Assembly (NCBI GenBank): GCA_037576215.1
Contig: JBANDB010000002.1
Span: 3,348,001 to 3,412,000 of the forward strand
Source: Armillaria gallica
Lineage: Eukaryota; Basidiomycota; Agaricomycetes; Agaricales; Physalacriaceae
Length of the DNA stretch: 64,000 nucleotides
Direction of reading: 5' to 3'
Shown here piece after piece: positions 33,501-45,571 of this stretch. A program made the position numbers and the translations under genes. Positions within the stretch are counted from its first letter, which is position 1. Each line of letters begins with the position of its first letter. The notes under the pieces were generated by a model, which did no database searches, was not told the origin of the DNA, and saw only the letters and a list, made by a program, of their open reading frames with translations.

Positions 33501-36040
33501 GGCCATGAGTTCTACAGCAATGCAGTATGATTTAAGCACATTATCAATCACAGATATACTGTAGAAAGCTCAATACTGCGACAATGTCAAGCCAAATTAC
33601 GTCCAACTCACCTTGAAATACTCTTCTCCAAAATAGGTAAGAGCCACAGCTTCAATGTGCGTACTTGCTCGTAGAGGGGCGAAGAGACGAATGTTTTGCA
33701 CCGCCGAAAGAGAGCCTCAGGAGACTTTAACAAAGGTTCAGGACCTCCTAGAAAAATAAGCATCTATCGATGGGGAAAAAAATACGAAGCTACCTTCAAA
33801 CAACTGTGGCATCACTGCTCTAATTTCCTTTCGCATTTGCCGTTCTGTACCTTCCTCTGGTGTATCTCTGGCGCGGACACCGTATAAGGTGACCTTCCTT
33901 TGGTTCAGTTGCGAAGGTTCCGATAGTGAAATCCAGCGAAGAAAAAGACGATGCCGCGATTCGACAGCCTGTAGTTCGTCAGTATGTTTCATCCCAATCA
34001 ACGTTAGGACTTACATCGTTGAAAGACATCCCTTGCTCTCCACGAGCAATAAGTCGTTGTATGTAGCTTCCATAGGAAAACAATTCGCGTTGTATGAGTT
34101 TACCGAATAACAGAGCAACAGCACGGATATTCTTCGGGTCCCCAGCCACTTCTGACGAATCAAGCCAGTTGAACAATTGATCTTGTATAAACTCATCAGG
34201 TGATCGGTCCTCCCGTCGCAAGGCTCGCTCTCCAGCACGCTGACGCCAGTTTCTGATCAAGGTGATGGCGGCAAAGGGCCTATGATCGCCAAACTGAAGA
34301 GGTGTAATACTCCATGTGAGCAGCATATCTAGTTTGTGCTTTGGATCGTCCAGGACGTTATCCGAAAAGAAAGATATCGAGTTAATATCGGTCGTCCTGG
34401 ATATTGAATTGAGAAGCTGGAAGGAGATATTAGAACGAGGATGCACCATCATTCTAAAAGTGTACCTTGATATCCAGTACCGATGAACCAAGACGATCAG
34501 ATGCGAGGGGAGGGAGATTGTAAAAAAGCATTGCTTCGTTACGCCGCTGAATGTCGGCGACATTCCGTACTAACACCTGGTGTATCTCGCTCGGATTTTG
34601 ACCATCGAAAGTTTGGTCCATTATGTTTTCTGTCAAAACGGCGAGTAAAAGGCTGGAATGAGTCGCCCACATCCTTGGACTGACGAAAGCATCAGGCAAA
34701 GCTAAACAAAAACGCTAGACGACTCGTGTTAATGAAAAGTCAAAGAGGTTTTTTGTTTTACAGAAAGGACAAACCTGAAGTATGGCTTTCAGCAGGCCTT
34801 CTGTATCAACCAAGAACTCCCTTGAAGCGGAGGATCCAATCTGAATAGGGCTATCAAAACTACATCGACAAAGTCAGAAAGAACTTTCATTACCTCGGAT
34901 AACTTTGAGACACAGGCTTCGACAAATGGTCGGGTTAGAGGTCGGCTGCTCATCATCCCTTCGAGATACTCGTCTGCTATTCGCGCTATGAAGCCCGCCT
35001 GGGCCAAATTACAGATTCCCATCTGGTGAACAACCCAAACTAGAAAAGTCCGTCGATCCACCAATCCTTCCTTATAAAAAGCTCTCAAAAGCTTGAGACA
35101 GTAAGTAAACCGAGAAATCCAGCGATCCCGAGTACCCGTGTCTGCCAAAACACCTTTGAACGTTTGTTTAATATTCATTCCGGGGCGTGGCGCGCTGGGA
35201 AGGGCGATGTCAGCCAGCTGTTTCTTCATATAACCTGTTACAACGCCTGCCCATTCCACGCTGTATTGTGTAGGATTGTATGATGGCCTGTTTCGAAGAC
35301 CCGCCTATGATGAGTAGTAAGTCGATGAGTAACTGTCGGAGGTGTGCAACTCACAGTTTCGTTGGCTCCGAACACGCGTAAAAACCATACAGCACGAGAG
35401 ATAGCGATGTTGTTGGAATGGAGGAGGTCGAGCAAGTCGTGACCTTTAGCCCCATGGGGAACACTTTTCCCGAGCTTATTCAGAGGGACGTCCGGATTTG
35501 CGAGGTCGGCGAACCAGGCTTGACGTTTAGTGTCGTTCAATGTCACCCGAGAAGGAACACGGAAGGTGGAAAGACTGTCGCGGTAAAAATTGAAGCACTG
35601 TATAATAATAACGATATCTTACTCACGGGATCGATGGTATTTGATGTAATCGTCTGGCAAATACCTCATTCATTAGCTCTTCCAGCTTAGAGATGGTATC
35701 CTGTCCATGTAAACTCTCTGTAACAGTGCTTTGAGCGCTGTATGTCTCCATCTGTGAATCATGAGAGATGTGACGCCACCACCGTATTTCTGACACGCAC
35801 CTGCACACTAGGCGGAAGGACGAAGCCATTCTTGATATTTGATTCCGAGAGAATGTCCTCCTCTTGTCCTGAATGAGGAGGATAGAAACCAGGATATCCT
35901 TTCGACCGCATGTCAGAAAGAAATAGCAGTAGATCTGTATGGAAATGCGCACCAAGTTCTCCAGCACTATGAGCCTTTGGAAGCCATGCTGGTGGTTGCG
36001 ACTTATAGAGCGGTATCGAACTCTGTTCATGGCCTCTCAT
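30520..36040 (-). CDS. med12: Mediator complex subunit 12 (Srb8), kinase module
   Basis: MED12 links cyclin C-CDK8 to Mediator and activates the kinase, tuning RNA polymerase II transcription. Start ATG 36040 (MRGHEQSSIPLYKSQPPAWL), then YPGFYPPHSGQEEDILSESN, METYSAQSTVTESLHGQ and LEELMNEVFARRLHQIP. The MED12 domain reads GHDLLDLLHSNNIAISRAVW then FLRVFGANE, YMKKQLADIALPSAPRPG and MGICNLAQAGFIARIADEYL. The LCEWAV-like domain reads DHRPFAAITLIRNWRQRAGE then EFIQDQLFNWLDSSEVAGD and FSYGSYIQRLIARGEQGMS. The middle is helical. The C-terminus (31302-30520) is low-complexity, basic and serine-rich, ending in SKKSKPKRKR, a likely nuclear signal. Many short introns break the gene; the exons checked join well. 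The gene is divergent from DAD2 with 179 bases between starts. Confidence 0.95.
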
Positions 36041-36219
36041 TGAAGCTATATTCTGCGAACAGCAAAGTGCTCGTCGCCATTCAACGTGACAGGGAGTGCA
36101 GCATGGGTGAGCAAACGCAGAGAAGGATTGTGCAATGACGGATACAGGCAAGTGCCGACGGCTAAGTGCACTGGCCAGATTCGGCTGTTCATCACACTTT
36201 GTCCGTTACATCCACGACA
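36041..36219. promoter_or_regulatory. Divergent promoter, MED12 / DAD2
   Basis: Only 179 bases lie between the two start codons, so both promoters share this segment. No TATA box was seen in either direction. Confidence 0.55.
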
Positions 36220-36692
36220 ATGCGGCAATCTGTCGCTCCCAGTCGCTCCTCTCAGACAAGCTCAGCAGCAGCAGCTGCTAAGCTCCTCGAGAAAAAGAAA
36301 GAGTTCGATGCAGTCAATGCCCTCACTCGAGCCAGCGCATTATACCTCGAACGTATAGAGGGATTATCAACGGACTTTGACACCATGGCGGATACGGGAC
36401 AAGGTTCGCAAAGGACATACTGTTTGCTTATACCATTCCTTATGCACATTTTAGTATTCGGCGACGTCCTGGTGCAGTGGCCTAAGATGTTCCAGATATT
36501 GAATCTTTTTCGTAAGTCCGAACCATATGCCACGGTCTTTGGCTTACGTTTTGTTTATCAGTGGCATCTCGTGCGGAGGAAAGCGACGAGCAAGCTCGAA
36601 GTAGCAGCGATAATAAGGAAATGCTAGTCCGGATACCCATTGAGGAATTACAAGAAACAGAATCTACAGAGAACGAAACTACATCTGCGTAA
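36220..36692 (+). CDS. dad2: DASH complex subunit Dad2
   Basis: Dad2 is a small coiled-coil subunit of the fungal DASH/Dam1 ring, which couples kinetochores to spindle microtubules. ATG 36220 gives MRQSVAPSRSSQTSS, then KLLEKKKEFDAVNALTRASA, LYLERIEGLSTDFDTMAD and TGQ, the family core. After an intron (GTTCGC...TTAG) it reads VFGDVLVQWPKMFQILNLF, and after a second (GTAAGT...TCAG) LASRAEESDEQARSSS and an acidic tail ending ELQETESTENETTSA. The heptad-rich N-terminus and the VLEQWPKMFQIL-like motif match Dad2 across fungi. Introns, phase and length (about 120 residues) are as expected. The gene overlaps no other and is convergent with the SCY1-like gene. Confidence 0.93.
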
Positions 36693-36766
36693 AGACAAAT
36701 GAGTAAGATAAATTCGCTGGCCCCATTGCAATATCTGAATGTGCGTTTATCGTGTAGGTGCAAAGA

Positions 36767-39700
36767 TCACGATTTGGCCGCGTTCTTTTTCTGCTCTTTC
36801 AGCATGGCAATCCGCTGGCAACACATTGTCAGGAAATGTGACTGATGCAAAGAATATGTTCTGACCTGCTTCCTCTCCTCTTTCCGTCGCGCCATTTCTG
36901 CCGCTCGCTCTTCCTTGGTCAGGGAGGCGGTTGCAGGGGGACTTCTATTCCAGTCGTCTATTGCTGGCGACGATGGTGTGCTTGAACGCTGGCCTGGCGA
37001 CAGATTATTTGTCTGCTTGACTGCGGGCGACCGAGAACGAGGCGTTTGGGGTTTTGTGTGGGAGGCTATATAATACAGTCAGGGCTAGCCACCGATGAAA
37101 ATCAAATATGGGTGCGATACGTACAGTATAAATTGCCGTTGGCACCGAGTCCGGGACCAGAAGCTGAAACTCGAACGGGTTTAGGCTGGACAATTTCAGG
37201 CGTTGGGGCAGTTTCAAAGGCGCCTATTTCATGAATTAGAGACTGAACCAAGTCATGAAAGGCGACGGCAATCTCACTCCAGTCATCATCGTCTGCATTC
37301 ACGTCGATCAAATCATCGCTACCCCAAGGATTAGAATCCAGATTTGTATCTTCGGCGTCGGCTTCTTCGGCAAGCTGCTTCGCAAGTGCTGCAGCGGCTG
37401 CGCCGGAAGATTTGGTGGCGCTGAGTTGAAGTCCCTTGCTTTGTGATGAAGTCGACTTGACGGGTCGATTAAAGGTAAGAACAGCAGGAGATGACACGGT
37501 GGAATTGGCAGCAGACGTCGAGGCAACGAAAAGCCCGGGTCGAAGGTTGCCTATATGATTGTCCTCTGTGGGCTGTACAGAGCTCGGTCGATCCATTCCT
37601 GTGCCCCCGATTGTACTTTGCATGTCTGTAGCGACAAGCTAAGCATGGATAAGCTGTTGAAATCAATATTGAAAGAAAGTATAACACGAACTCTTTTGCC
37701 CAGCGATGACACAGCCCATCCAGCTAATGCACCGGCAGCCCCAGCCGCTGAGTTTACTAAGGTTGTCTCAACGGGTGCAGGAGGGTTAGTACCAAGTGTA
37801 TCTCCTGGCTCAGATAAAACAGTTTCGGGCTGTAGTCAATCAGCGTAGAACGTCATGGCAATCGTGTGACTGACCATTGTTGCAGCATGAGTTTCTAGTT
37901 TTTTGACGAAGACCTCCATCGCCTTAAAAGCTTGATCTCGCACGAGTCTTCCGCACATTAGTATCGATGGCCTGATGCAGTGATCCTCGCAACTTACTTT
38001 TCTTTATCCAACATTGCAGGAGACATATTCGGAATGACTTTGGTGGCTAAATCCTCGATGTCAAAACAGTCTATCGTTGCCATAAAGGCCATCAATCCAG
38101 CAACTCTTGCATGTACAAAGGAATCCTTGAGAGCGCGCGTGAAAGCAGGCACCAGAACCTTTCGCTTTGTATTATACCCTAAAGTCGGACCAAGACGTCC
38201 AATGAGAATGCAAGTGTTCGTCCGTATGGAAGGTTCTGTGTCGGTTTGCATTCGGGCGAGATGCCGTAGAAGATCGTTATTCAAAACGCGATCACTAAGC
38301 TACAACAAATGAGGACATGTCGGTGGATCACATATCACAACGTACTTTGGGAGCAAGAAGGATGACAGACTTGACTGTAGCTTCTCGGATAACGGCAACC
38401 GTGTCAGAAAACCCCGTTTGCTAGCTCTGAGTCAGTACTTCCGACGACTTCGTTGTACAATGTCAATGCCTTACTAAATGGGGGAATATTTTACTATCAA
38501 CCGTCTTTTTGTCCAATTTCTCGACATATTCCGGAAGATGGTCCAGTAACGCCATCCTTGTTCCACGGTCGGGACTGGTAAATAACTTGACCAGAGGTGC
38601 AAGCACCTGTGTTGGATAGTCGTCTGAGGATACATTCTTGCTGAATTTGAGCACAAGAGGCAAAATGGCGGCGGCCGATGCACCACCAAATTCCAGGGCT
38701 GAAACTAGAGAAGGTACTATTCGATGCGTAGCGAATTCAGGGGGGAATGAAGACGACGATTCATTTAGGTTTCTAGAATTTTTTAAGTTCGATATCTTGA
38801 TGCGCGCATATATAATTCACCTTAGAAGAGATGCCTTGTCGGCCTCACTACCTAGGGCGAAATTGTCTAGTTCCCCGCAAACTCTGACAAGCCGATTAGT
38901 TGCAAAGAAGCCTGAATCGGCCATGCCAGTATCAAGAAATCGTTTCGGTGTCCATCGCGATTTGCTGTTCGGGTTCAACATGTGTTTAACAACAGGGAAC
39001 ACAGCTACTGGAATAGCACCTCGAGATGCAGCAGTCGGAGGAGAATGGGGCGGGATCGATGTGGCGGGGGGATGATGCGCAGGGTTAAAGACGGCATTGA
39101 CAAGTAAACCAAGGGCATAGGCGTCTGCAGCAGCTGAATCCCCTCTCATCTAGATATTAGCTTCGCGGTGGAGTAAGACAACAGATCAATATTTACTGCT
39201 TCAGCGCTGACCATCCACTCTTCTTGACTTCTGGCGGTGCCCAGACCATGGCATCTGGTAGCAATCCGCCCATTGTCTGTACACAAAGATATAAGACATG
39301 ACTCCAGGAAACGGGCTGAAATCGTACGTATAGCACAGCGGCATCGTCGTTTGGATTGCTCAAGACCTCTAGGCCGCCGAGCTTCCACTCTCCGGAAGGA
39401 GAGATGAAGACAGAAGATATCCTCACATTGCCATGTGTAGAGGAACATGAGTCGTTGAGAAACGCCAAGGCAACCTATAAAATGAAATCACTACCACTTG
39501 AAAGAACTAAAGCAACGTACGGAGATTCGGTGAAGACCCCAAATCAGCCAATCCTCCTTCTCTTGCTGTCCCTTAGCCGACCAAGATTGTAACACCGTTT
39601 GTAGTGGCCTGACACGTTCCGTCATGATGTATGTGGTGGAATCTGACTCTACGGCATCAAGAAACTTGAGTACATCGGGATGGCGAGTGGTCCTTAGTTT

Positions 39701-39971
39701 CCTCAGCGCGTTCTTGGCAAGCGGCTCCATATTTTTCTTCTGGGAAAAGTCGTATTCAAAGACGGATACAGGACTACTATCATCCTACAAAATAAGAAAT
39801 GCGACCGAGCACGCTCTAAGTAGCACTACACACCCGCTTAGTACCCTCGTACAATGTGCAAATACCATCCAACGACGACACTTTCGGCCCCAAAGAGAAC
39901 GGCAGATTAAGTCCTGACTTTTGAACCAATGTAGAGACGGCGGCAGATCCAAGAGTGCGTAGGTAATCCAT
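36767..39971 (-). CDS. SCY1-like pseudokinase (SCYL1/Cex1 family) with HEAT repeats
   Basis: SCY1-like proteins are catalytically inactive kinase-fold proteins acting in COPI/Golgi trafficking and, as yeast Cex1, in tRNA export. ATG 39971 gives MDYLRTLGSAAVSTLVQKSG, then LNLPFSLGPKVSSLDGICTL. The pseudokinase reads VSVFEYDFSQKK, LRKLRTTRHPDVLKFLDAVE, TTYIMTERVRPL and HGNVRISSVFISPSGEWKLG. The usual catalytic HRD and DFG motifs are replaced (HGN and LGG), as in the family. HEAT repeats follow (VSALEFGGASAAAILPLVL, MALLDHLPEYVEKLDKK, FVHARVAGLMAFMATIDCFD). The C-terminus is low-complexity with LDSNPWGSDDLIDVNADDDD and a basic coiled-coil end EERAAEMARRKEERKQRIAM. The ending resembles the COPI-binding tails of SCYL1. 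Many short introns; no disruption noticed. Confidence 0.93.
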
Positions 39972-40240
39972 CCTCCTCTACGTCGCGACGAGTAGGAGCC
40001 TCGAATCAGTCGACGCCAAGAGAGATGAACGTGGACGTTCAGGGACAAGGAAGGAAGTAGCCAAAATCGGCGAAATCCGAATCAAGACTTGGCGACCACA
40101 TGGCCATCATATTGCTGTTTGTCTTCTCATTTTTCCCTCGACCGTCGTCCACCCAAGACTTACTGGCATTGGAGCGTTGTATGGTTCATGAAGCGTCTTC
40201 ATAGTGACCGCTAGACGATCTGTAACGGCCGCGACCTCTC
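39972..40240. promoter_or_regulatory. Divergent promoter, SCY1-like / MED14
   Basis: The 269 bases between the two divergent start codons must hold both promoters. No TATA box was obvious. Confidence 0.5.
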
Positions 40241-43200
40241 ATGGAGTCAAATATGGTCGCAGATATATCGCCACCAATCAACAATGTCATGCCAGCCTCC
40301 AACGGTATTAACACCAACGGCAGCATGGAGCTGAATATCGATGAACACGAAAGCGAGCTTCCCTTTGTCGATGATGGACAAATACCCTTGGGCGAACTAC
40401 TTTCACGCGTCATGCAGTCCATTTACGCCGAGCTATCAGAGTTGGCAGAGACGTGAGTCATCTATATAGTCTTCCATGCACAACTTGTGACCTTTTGCAG
40501 TATGCCAAACATGTCTGATAGCGCTCGAAAGCGTACCATGGCTGACTGGGTAGTGAAGACGAAGAAGCAGGTGGTCAAACTTTATGCTGTGGCGAAGTGG
40601 GCACGAGATGCGGGCACGGTGCAGAAGTGCATGGTACGCTACAATCACATCTAATCATCGCATGATACTCAGCATACTTTTTAGAACATTACGGCTTTTC
40701 TCATGAATCAAAATCAGCAGTTCTCCGACGTCCTTGGTTCGCTCGAAGCAATACGTGATTCCATGGCCCCTGCACGGTGAATGCGACGTTTGGCTGGTCA
40801 TCGTTTACTTATTGGTGCATGCCTTAGCCTTCGGAATCACGATCTGTTGACCTCTCTGGATGTTCTTACAACTGGATCCTACAGGCGCCTCCCCACCATC
40901 ATTAAGGTCTTTTTCACTCCACTGCTACCACAGTTTCTGGGACCAACGCGTCTGTTTGCAGAAAAGCATAATACCGCCCCGTCCTTTAACGGACGCTGAG
41001 GTTCTGAAGACCCTTACTGATATGGAAGACGTCATGCGCTACCGACTTAGGTTAACAGAGATTATTCCCGTGGAAATGTCGCATTATCGAATATGTATGT
41101 CGTTTCATATGAGACGTAAAGCGGTCTCTTACATATACATAGCCAACGGTCGGGTCTATTTTACGGCCCCAAAGTTATTTGAGACATCTATATGCTTGCG
41201 AGGCGCCGAGAAAGATGATGGCTGGTTCTTCGTGCATGTCGAGTTTCTGATTACCGTTGGAGGGGATGCTACTGGAATCCAAGGTGCTTGATCTGTTTGT
41301 TTTATCTTGCAAAATGACTCAACACCAAGGCAGAGTTTCCACGAATACCGACGGGCATAATGAAGCGCCATCTAACGGATGAAGCCGATTCGAGACTTGC
41401 TTTCTATTTACCAATGCCAGAACAACCACCAGGCGTTGAGCTTCCTCCGCGGCCTGTACTTCCTGAAGGCATTGTGGACACGCCACTGGTCCGATTGTAC
41501 AATTTTCTTCGTGAGCACATCTGTCTACAATGTCAAAAAAGCTTACCGTCAATGGCAAATTTCAGAGATTATGTCTTTATCTTACCAGCTGGAAATTCTT
41601 TGGTATCAGGTTAACTCCACATCTTTACCACAATCAATGCCGCTGAAGTCTATTTCATAGGCTGAAAGAATGCGTTCTCTTGGATGGGCGGAGTTTCTAT
41701 CCGTGAATATGACTCCCGATCGGAAGACTATGACTGTGACTTATTGGAGGTGAGCATCATCCAATTCGTCTTGGAAAATCATTTACCTTTGTGTAGGCGA
41801 AAGCCCATGCCAAACATAGGTATACGCCATCGGTCAATCAGGATACCAGAGATAGGCGGGAAACTTGTCATTGCCATTGTTGAAGCACGTGCATCCGTCC
41901 AGGCAGGCGGAGGGCCCGAGCGGTCCTCCAAAGCGCGCGTCCTTGCCGATCTCCAGCGAAAATCGAAACTGGGAACTCAACAGCCTTCAGATGACGTTGA
42001 AGGGCTGCGGTTCAAAGTGACATGGGAACCAGAACCAGGCGCACTGGGGGTGCAGATACCACCAGAAGAGTTAATTTTACCCTTGGGAATGCTCACGATA
42101 GTATGTTCTATTTGATCAGGTAGCAGATGCTCACTGCTAATTTGTGTCTTGTAGAATGCTGATGATTTGGATTTCGAATCTCTGTTGCTCAAGGTGATAC
42201 AGAGACACGTGAACTCGATAATATCTATGATACAATTGAACCTACAACGCGGGCCATCCAGAGCAGTATTCGGTGCACCCGGAGTGGTGACTTTGAATGA
42301 AGAGGGTAAGTCTGGTATTTGGGCAGTGTTCATTTCTTATCAAAAATATGTAGATAATTCGCGCGGCCTTCGCGTGAGACTTTGCGCAGACGAGATCGTC
42401 ATCATTACTATAGATCCTCGGACGGGAAGACTGAATCTTCGGGATACCGGCGATCTTGCGGCAGCAGGACGAGGACCACGCTTCTTTGCCGTATCCGAAA
42501 AAATTAACGAGACTCCATCTGTGCTGATGGATGCATTGGTTCGACTGCGGCTCCAGGTAAGTGGATGGATCACGTCCTGCAAAATGCTTACGTTAACTTC
42601 ATCACAGACGATTATCGATCTCGCGGAGCAAATGGCTAAATATCTTGGCTTGCAGAGTTTCCGGACTCGAAATTTCCCTGCGGAAGGTAGGTTTTGGCGT
42701 GATTATATTTTCGATCCTTCTTACGATTCATTTGGCTGCAGAGAAACGCAAACTTGGGCCGTCAGCCCGGGGAACACTCTACATCCAACTGGAACACTTC
42801 CCCGATCATTATCTTGTCATCGTCATTACAGATGACAACTTCCAGTACGCGCTCATAGAATCCAAGGTTCTTCGGGAATCCATGTTTGCGAACTTGGTCA
42901 TGGAAGATATTGGTTGGCTGGATTTCGACAGAATACATGGCGAGGATGTCGCTCGGCCGGATGTTGAGGTGAGGGTCGGAATGAAGAGGAAAAGGAGCGT
43001 CGATGACGGCCCTAATGTGCCACATATGGAGGCAGATCGTAAAGGCTTCAACCTGGATACGCAAGTCTTGCGGGAGCTTTATAGCTACTGCTGCGCGCGC
43101 GTGGCTTACACCAAGGTTGAGCGCCAGTTCAAATTACGAAGCATTCAGTTCACCCATGTCACTCCCTCCACTTCTGCCAACCCACTCGCCACTGAACTCC

Positions 43201-44189
43201 AGTCTTCGCTCGTGCGCTCTGTTCCATCACTATGCGTTCAATCCAAGCATATTCTCGAAGGCGCACCTGCCGCTGAAGCTGCCATGCCCAATATACGCGT
43301 TATTCCGCTCAACTGGTGGTCAGACTCCGAATCTGGCAAAGGCGCCCAGGTTGTTACTTGCGTCAAATTGAAGTACGTCTACGTTTCAAAATCGGGTGAA
43401 GGCACCAGCTCGATCATTCGTCCGTCCAAACGGATAATATATGACACCACCGAAGCCATCGTATCTTTCCTCTCGGAAAATGTCAACACTTGCGTGGACG
43501 AGTTCCTGGAGGAATGGGCGCGGGTGAGCAAGATGGTGGTAATTGCGCGAGAGGTGGCGCAGTTGAAGGGTCGAAAAGGATGGGAAGATGTCCAGCTACT
43601 GGATTTCGATCTACAGACGGCGGTGTTTGCCTATAAGGGCGACTACACCGTATCGATAACATGCGAAGATCAGCTGAAGCCGACTGGCGGGAAGTTCGAG
43701 CTGCGTTTTGGTCGTATGGGGAACGTGGACGGCGGCAGAAACCCACATTCAGAGGCGGAGCCTTTCTTGCGCACGGTCCTGCATGCTGGCAAGCTCGGGC
43801 CCTCCGTGCATCAGCTAGTCATGCTCCTCCGAGACACCCTTCCTATCGTCGTAGAGCTCTCTGGGTTTACTGGTGTAGACTCGTTTGCTAAAAGCGCAGG
43901 ATGGTACCGCGTGCTATATCGATCTCATCATGCCCTCGACTTCCGGCTGATGACGGAACGGAGAGTTGCGATACTTGATGGATCGCATTCGTTGTTCTCA
44001 TTGCCGTCGTCGACCGATGACGCCCAGCTAGGGCTGAAGCCAATCCCTAACTTCGCCCAGATAATCAGCGGGCTTTCAGGCCCAGGCAGAAGGCTTGATG
44101 TTGGCATTGTATGTCGGGTGGATGAAGTGGGTGGTATAGCAAAGGAAGTGCATGATCGTGTTGTCAAACAATTGGAGGGCTCTCGATGA
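40241..44189 (+). CDS. med14: Mediator complex subunit 14 (Rgr1)
   Basis: MED14 is the architectural backbone joining the head, middle and tail of Mediator. ATG 40241 starts MESNMVADISPPINN. The MED14 N-terminal domain reads PLGELLSRVMQSIYAELSEL, MPNMSDSARKRTMADWVVKT, KKQVVKLYAVAKWARDAGTV and ITAFLMNQNQQFSDVLGSLE. Further on are LRNHDLLTSLDVLTTGSYRR, PLTDAEVLKTLTDMEDVMRY, FPRIPTGIMKRHLTDEADSR and FFAVSEKINETPSVLMDALV. The last exon is long (about 42750-44189), with RGTLYIQLEHFPDHYLVIVI and a C-terminus ending VHDRVVKQLEGSR. About ten introns in the 5' half, all GT-AG where checked; the family length (over 1,000 residues) is met. It is divergent from the SCY1-like gene and convergent with the RING gene, with a hairpin between them. 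Confidence 0.94.
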
Positions 44190-44392
44190 GACATATTTAC
44201 TGGGCTTACTGTATAGCAATATAATCTGTTTTGTACAGTAGAAATGTACAGGGTGTCACCAGATATTGACGTTCTTTGATGGCTCTCTCTTCAGCAATGT
44301 AGAATGGTAAATTTAAATCAAGTGATGCTGCAAAATGCTTAGAGGTTATTACATGGTGCAAATAATTAGAACAGGTCATAGCACAGAAACCT

Positions 44393-44496
44393 AGACTCGA
44401 ACCAGTCCCTCCCAACACTTGATGATAGTCGATCAAGTGTACCAAGCGGAAGTTCGATCGACTATCATCGAGTCACAAAGGGACTGGTTCGAGTCT
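44393..44496. repeat. Long inverted repeat (hairpin) in the MED14 3' region
   Basis: Arms 44393-44434 and 44456-44496 are inverted copies. The outer 18 bases (AGACTCGAACCAGTCCCT) and the inner 14 bases (GATGATAGTCGATC) pair perfectly; a nine- to ten-base middle part pairs poorly. The loop is 21 bases. It lies between the convergent ends of MED14 and the RING gene. Confidence 0.85.
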
Positions 44497-44536
44497 AACA
44501 GAAACCCGACATTCACGGAATGTCCATACAACACAA

Positions 44537-45571
44537 TCACGTCTGAGGAAAAAAACGATCCCAAGGTCCTTCTAGTCTTGCCGGAGCTTTGTTCTTGTTA
44601 CGCGACCTTCCTTCAGGCGGCTCTTTCCTTGGACTACTCTCGCCCTGTGCGGCTGCTACAGTCCGAACAAGCGACTTTATCGCAAAGATCTCCACAGGCC
44701 GATTCTTCACCGGTTCGCGACAAGCAGGACATGAGAAGACTGGTCCGCCAGATGCTGCGGTGATCTGCTTGACCAACGCAGAAAGTTGCTGAGGAGCAAT
44801 CTGGGGGTAGAACATCATTTCCCTGAGAAAGTCGGGGAGCATGATAGGTTGATTAGGGTGATAATGTGGGTGCTGCCGTCGGTGTTGCTCAAGTGTTGTA
44901 TTAAACCAATCTCGTAGACATGATTGACAGAACGTGTGGCCACATTCGGGAAGACTGGTAATTCGGGTTAGACATAGGCTTTGAGATGGCTCAAAGACGG
45001 ACGTACAGATAAGGGGACCACATCTTTAATGTGCAAATTTCACAAGTGATGTCGTCTTCGAGTTTAGAAGGGTCCTATGGTTCAACAGTCAAGGATGCGT
45101 TGAGGTTGGATGAAGGGGTGCGACGCACTATCATAGGTCGGCTGCACGATGGCGTAGCAGCCTTCATCTGAGATATCTTCAGCGCTTCTTCAAAACATGC
45201 CGCTCGTTTCTCAGCCTCGGCTTGTGCTTGTTTAGCCTTCTCAGCCTCCTAATTAAAAAGGACATCAGAACGACGTATCCCTCCGGCTTGATGTAACGAG
45301 AAAACGAACCTTTCTCAGTTTCTTGACTAGGGCCTCCAATTCCAACGTCTTTGTAGGCTTCTTCACAGTAGGAGGTGGTAGTTCTTCATCGTCATCTGAA
45401 GAAATCTCGATAACATCCACAGGTGCCGCAGGTTTTCCGTTCTTCCGGCGTTTGACAGATGGCGATGGGTCGGGGTCGTCGTCGCTGACCAGCGTAATCT
45501 CGGATCTTCCAACTAGACTTGGGTAGAGGTGAGGTCCTGCGAGTGTTTCTTATTGCTCTGGTGGGTGGCAT
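44537..45571 (-). CDS. RING-finger protein (probable E3 ubiquitin ligase)
   Basis: RING-type zinc-finger protein of a fungal family with an acidic N-terminus. Probable start at 45571 (MPPTRAIRNTRRTSPLP), then ITLVSDDDPDPSPSVKRRK and DVIEISSDDDEELPPPTVKK, with SUMO-interaction-like VIEISSDDD. A coiled coil follows (EAEKAKQAQAEAEKRAACFE) and then the RING: DDITCEICTLKMWSPYL, PECGHTFCQSCLRDWF and, after a longer insert, GGPVFSCPACREPVKNRPVE. The insert between the third and fourth Cys pairs (about 60 residues, with PHYHPNQPIMLPDFLREMMF) is unusually long but typical of this fungal family. Frames differ by one base at the GGG run 45521-45523 (two would join PSPLPSLVGRSE-type sequence in phase), so an assembly slip is suspected. 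The substrate is unknown. Confidence 0.82.

Noticed and set aside
44470..44495. GGTTCGAGTCT resembling a tRNA B-box
   Set aside because: No A-box, no acceptor stem and no cloverleaf; it is part of the hairpin arm.
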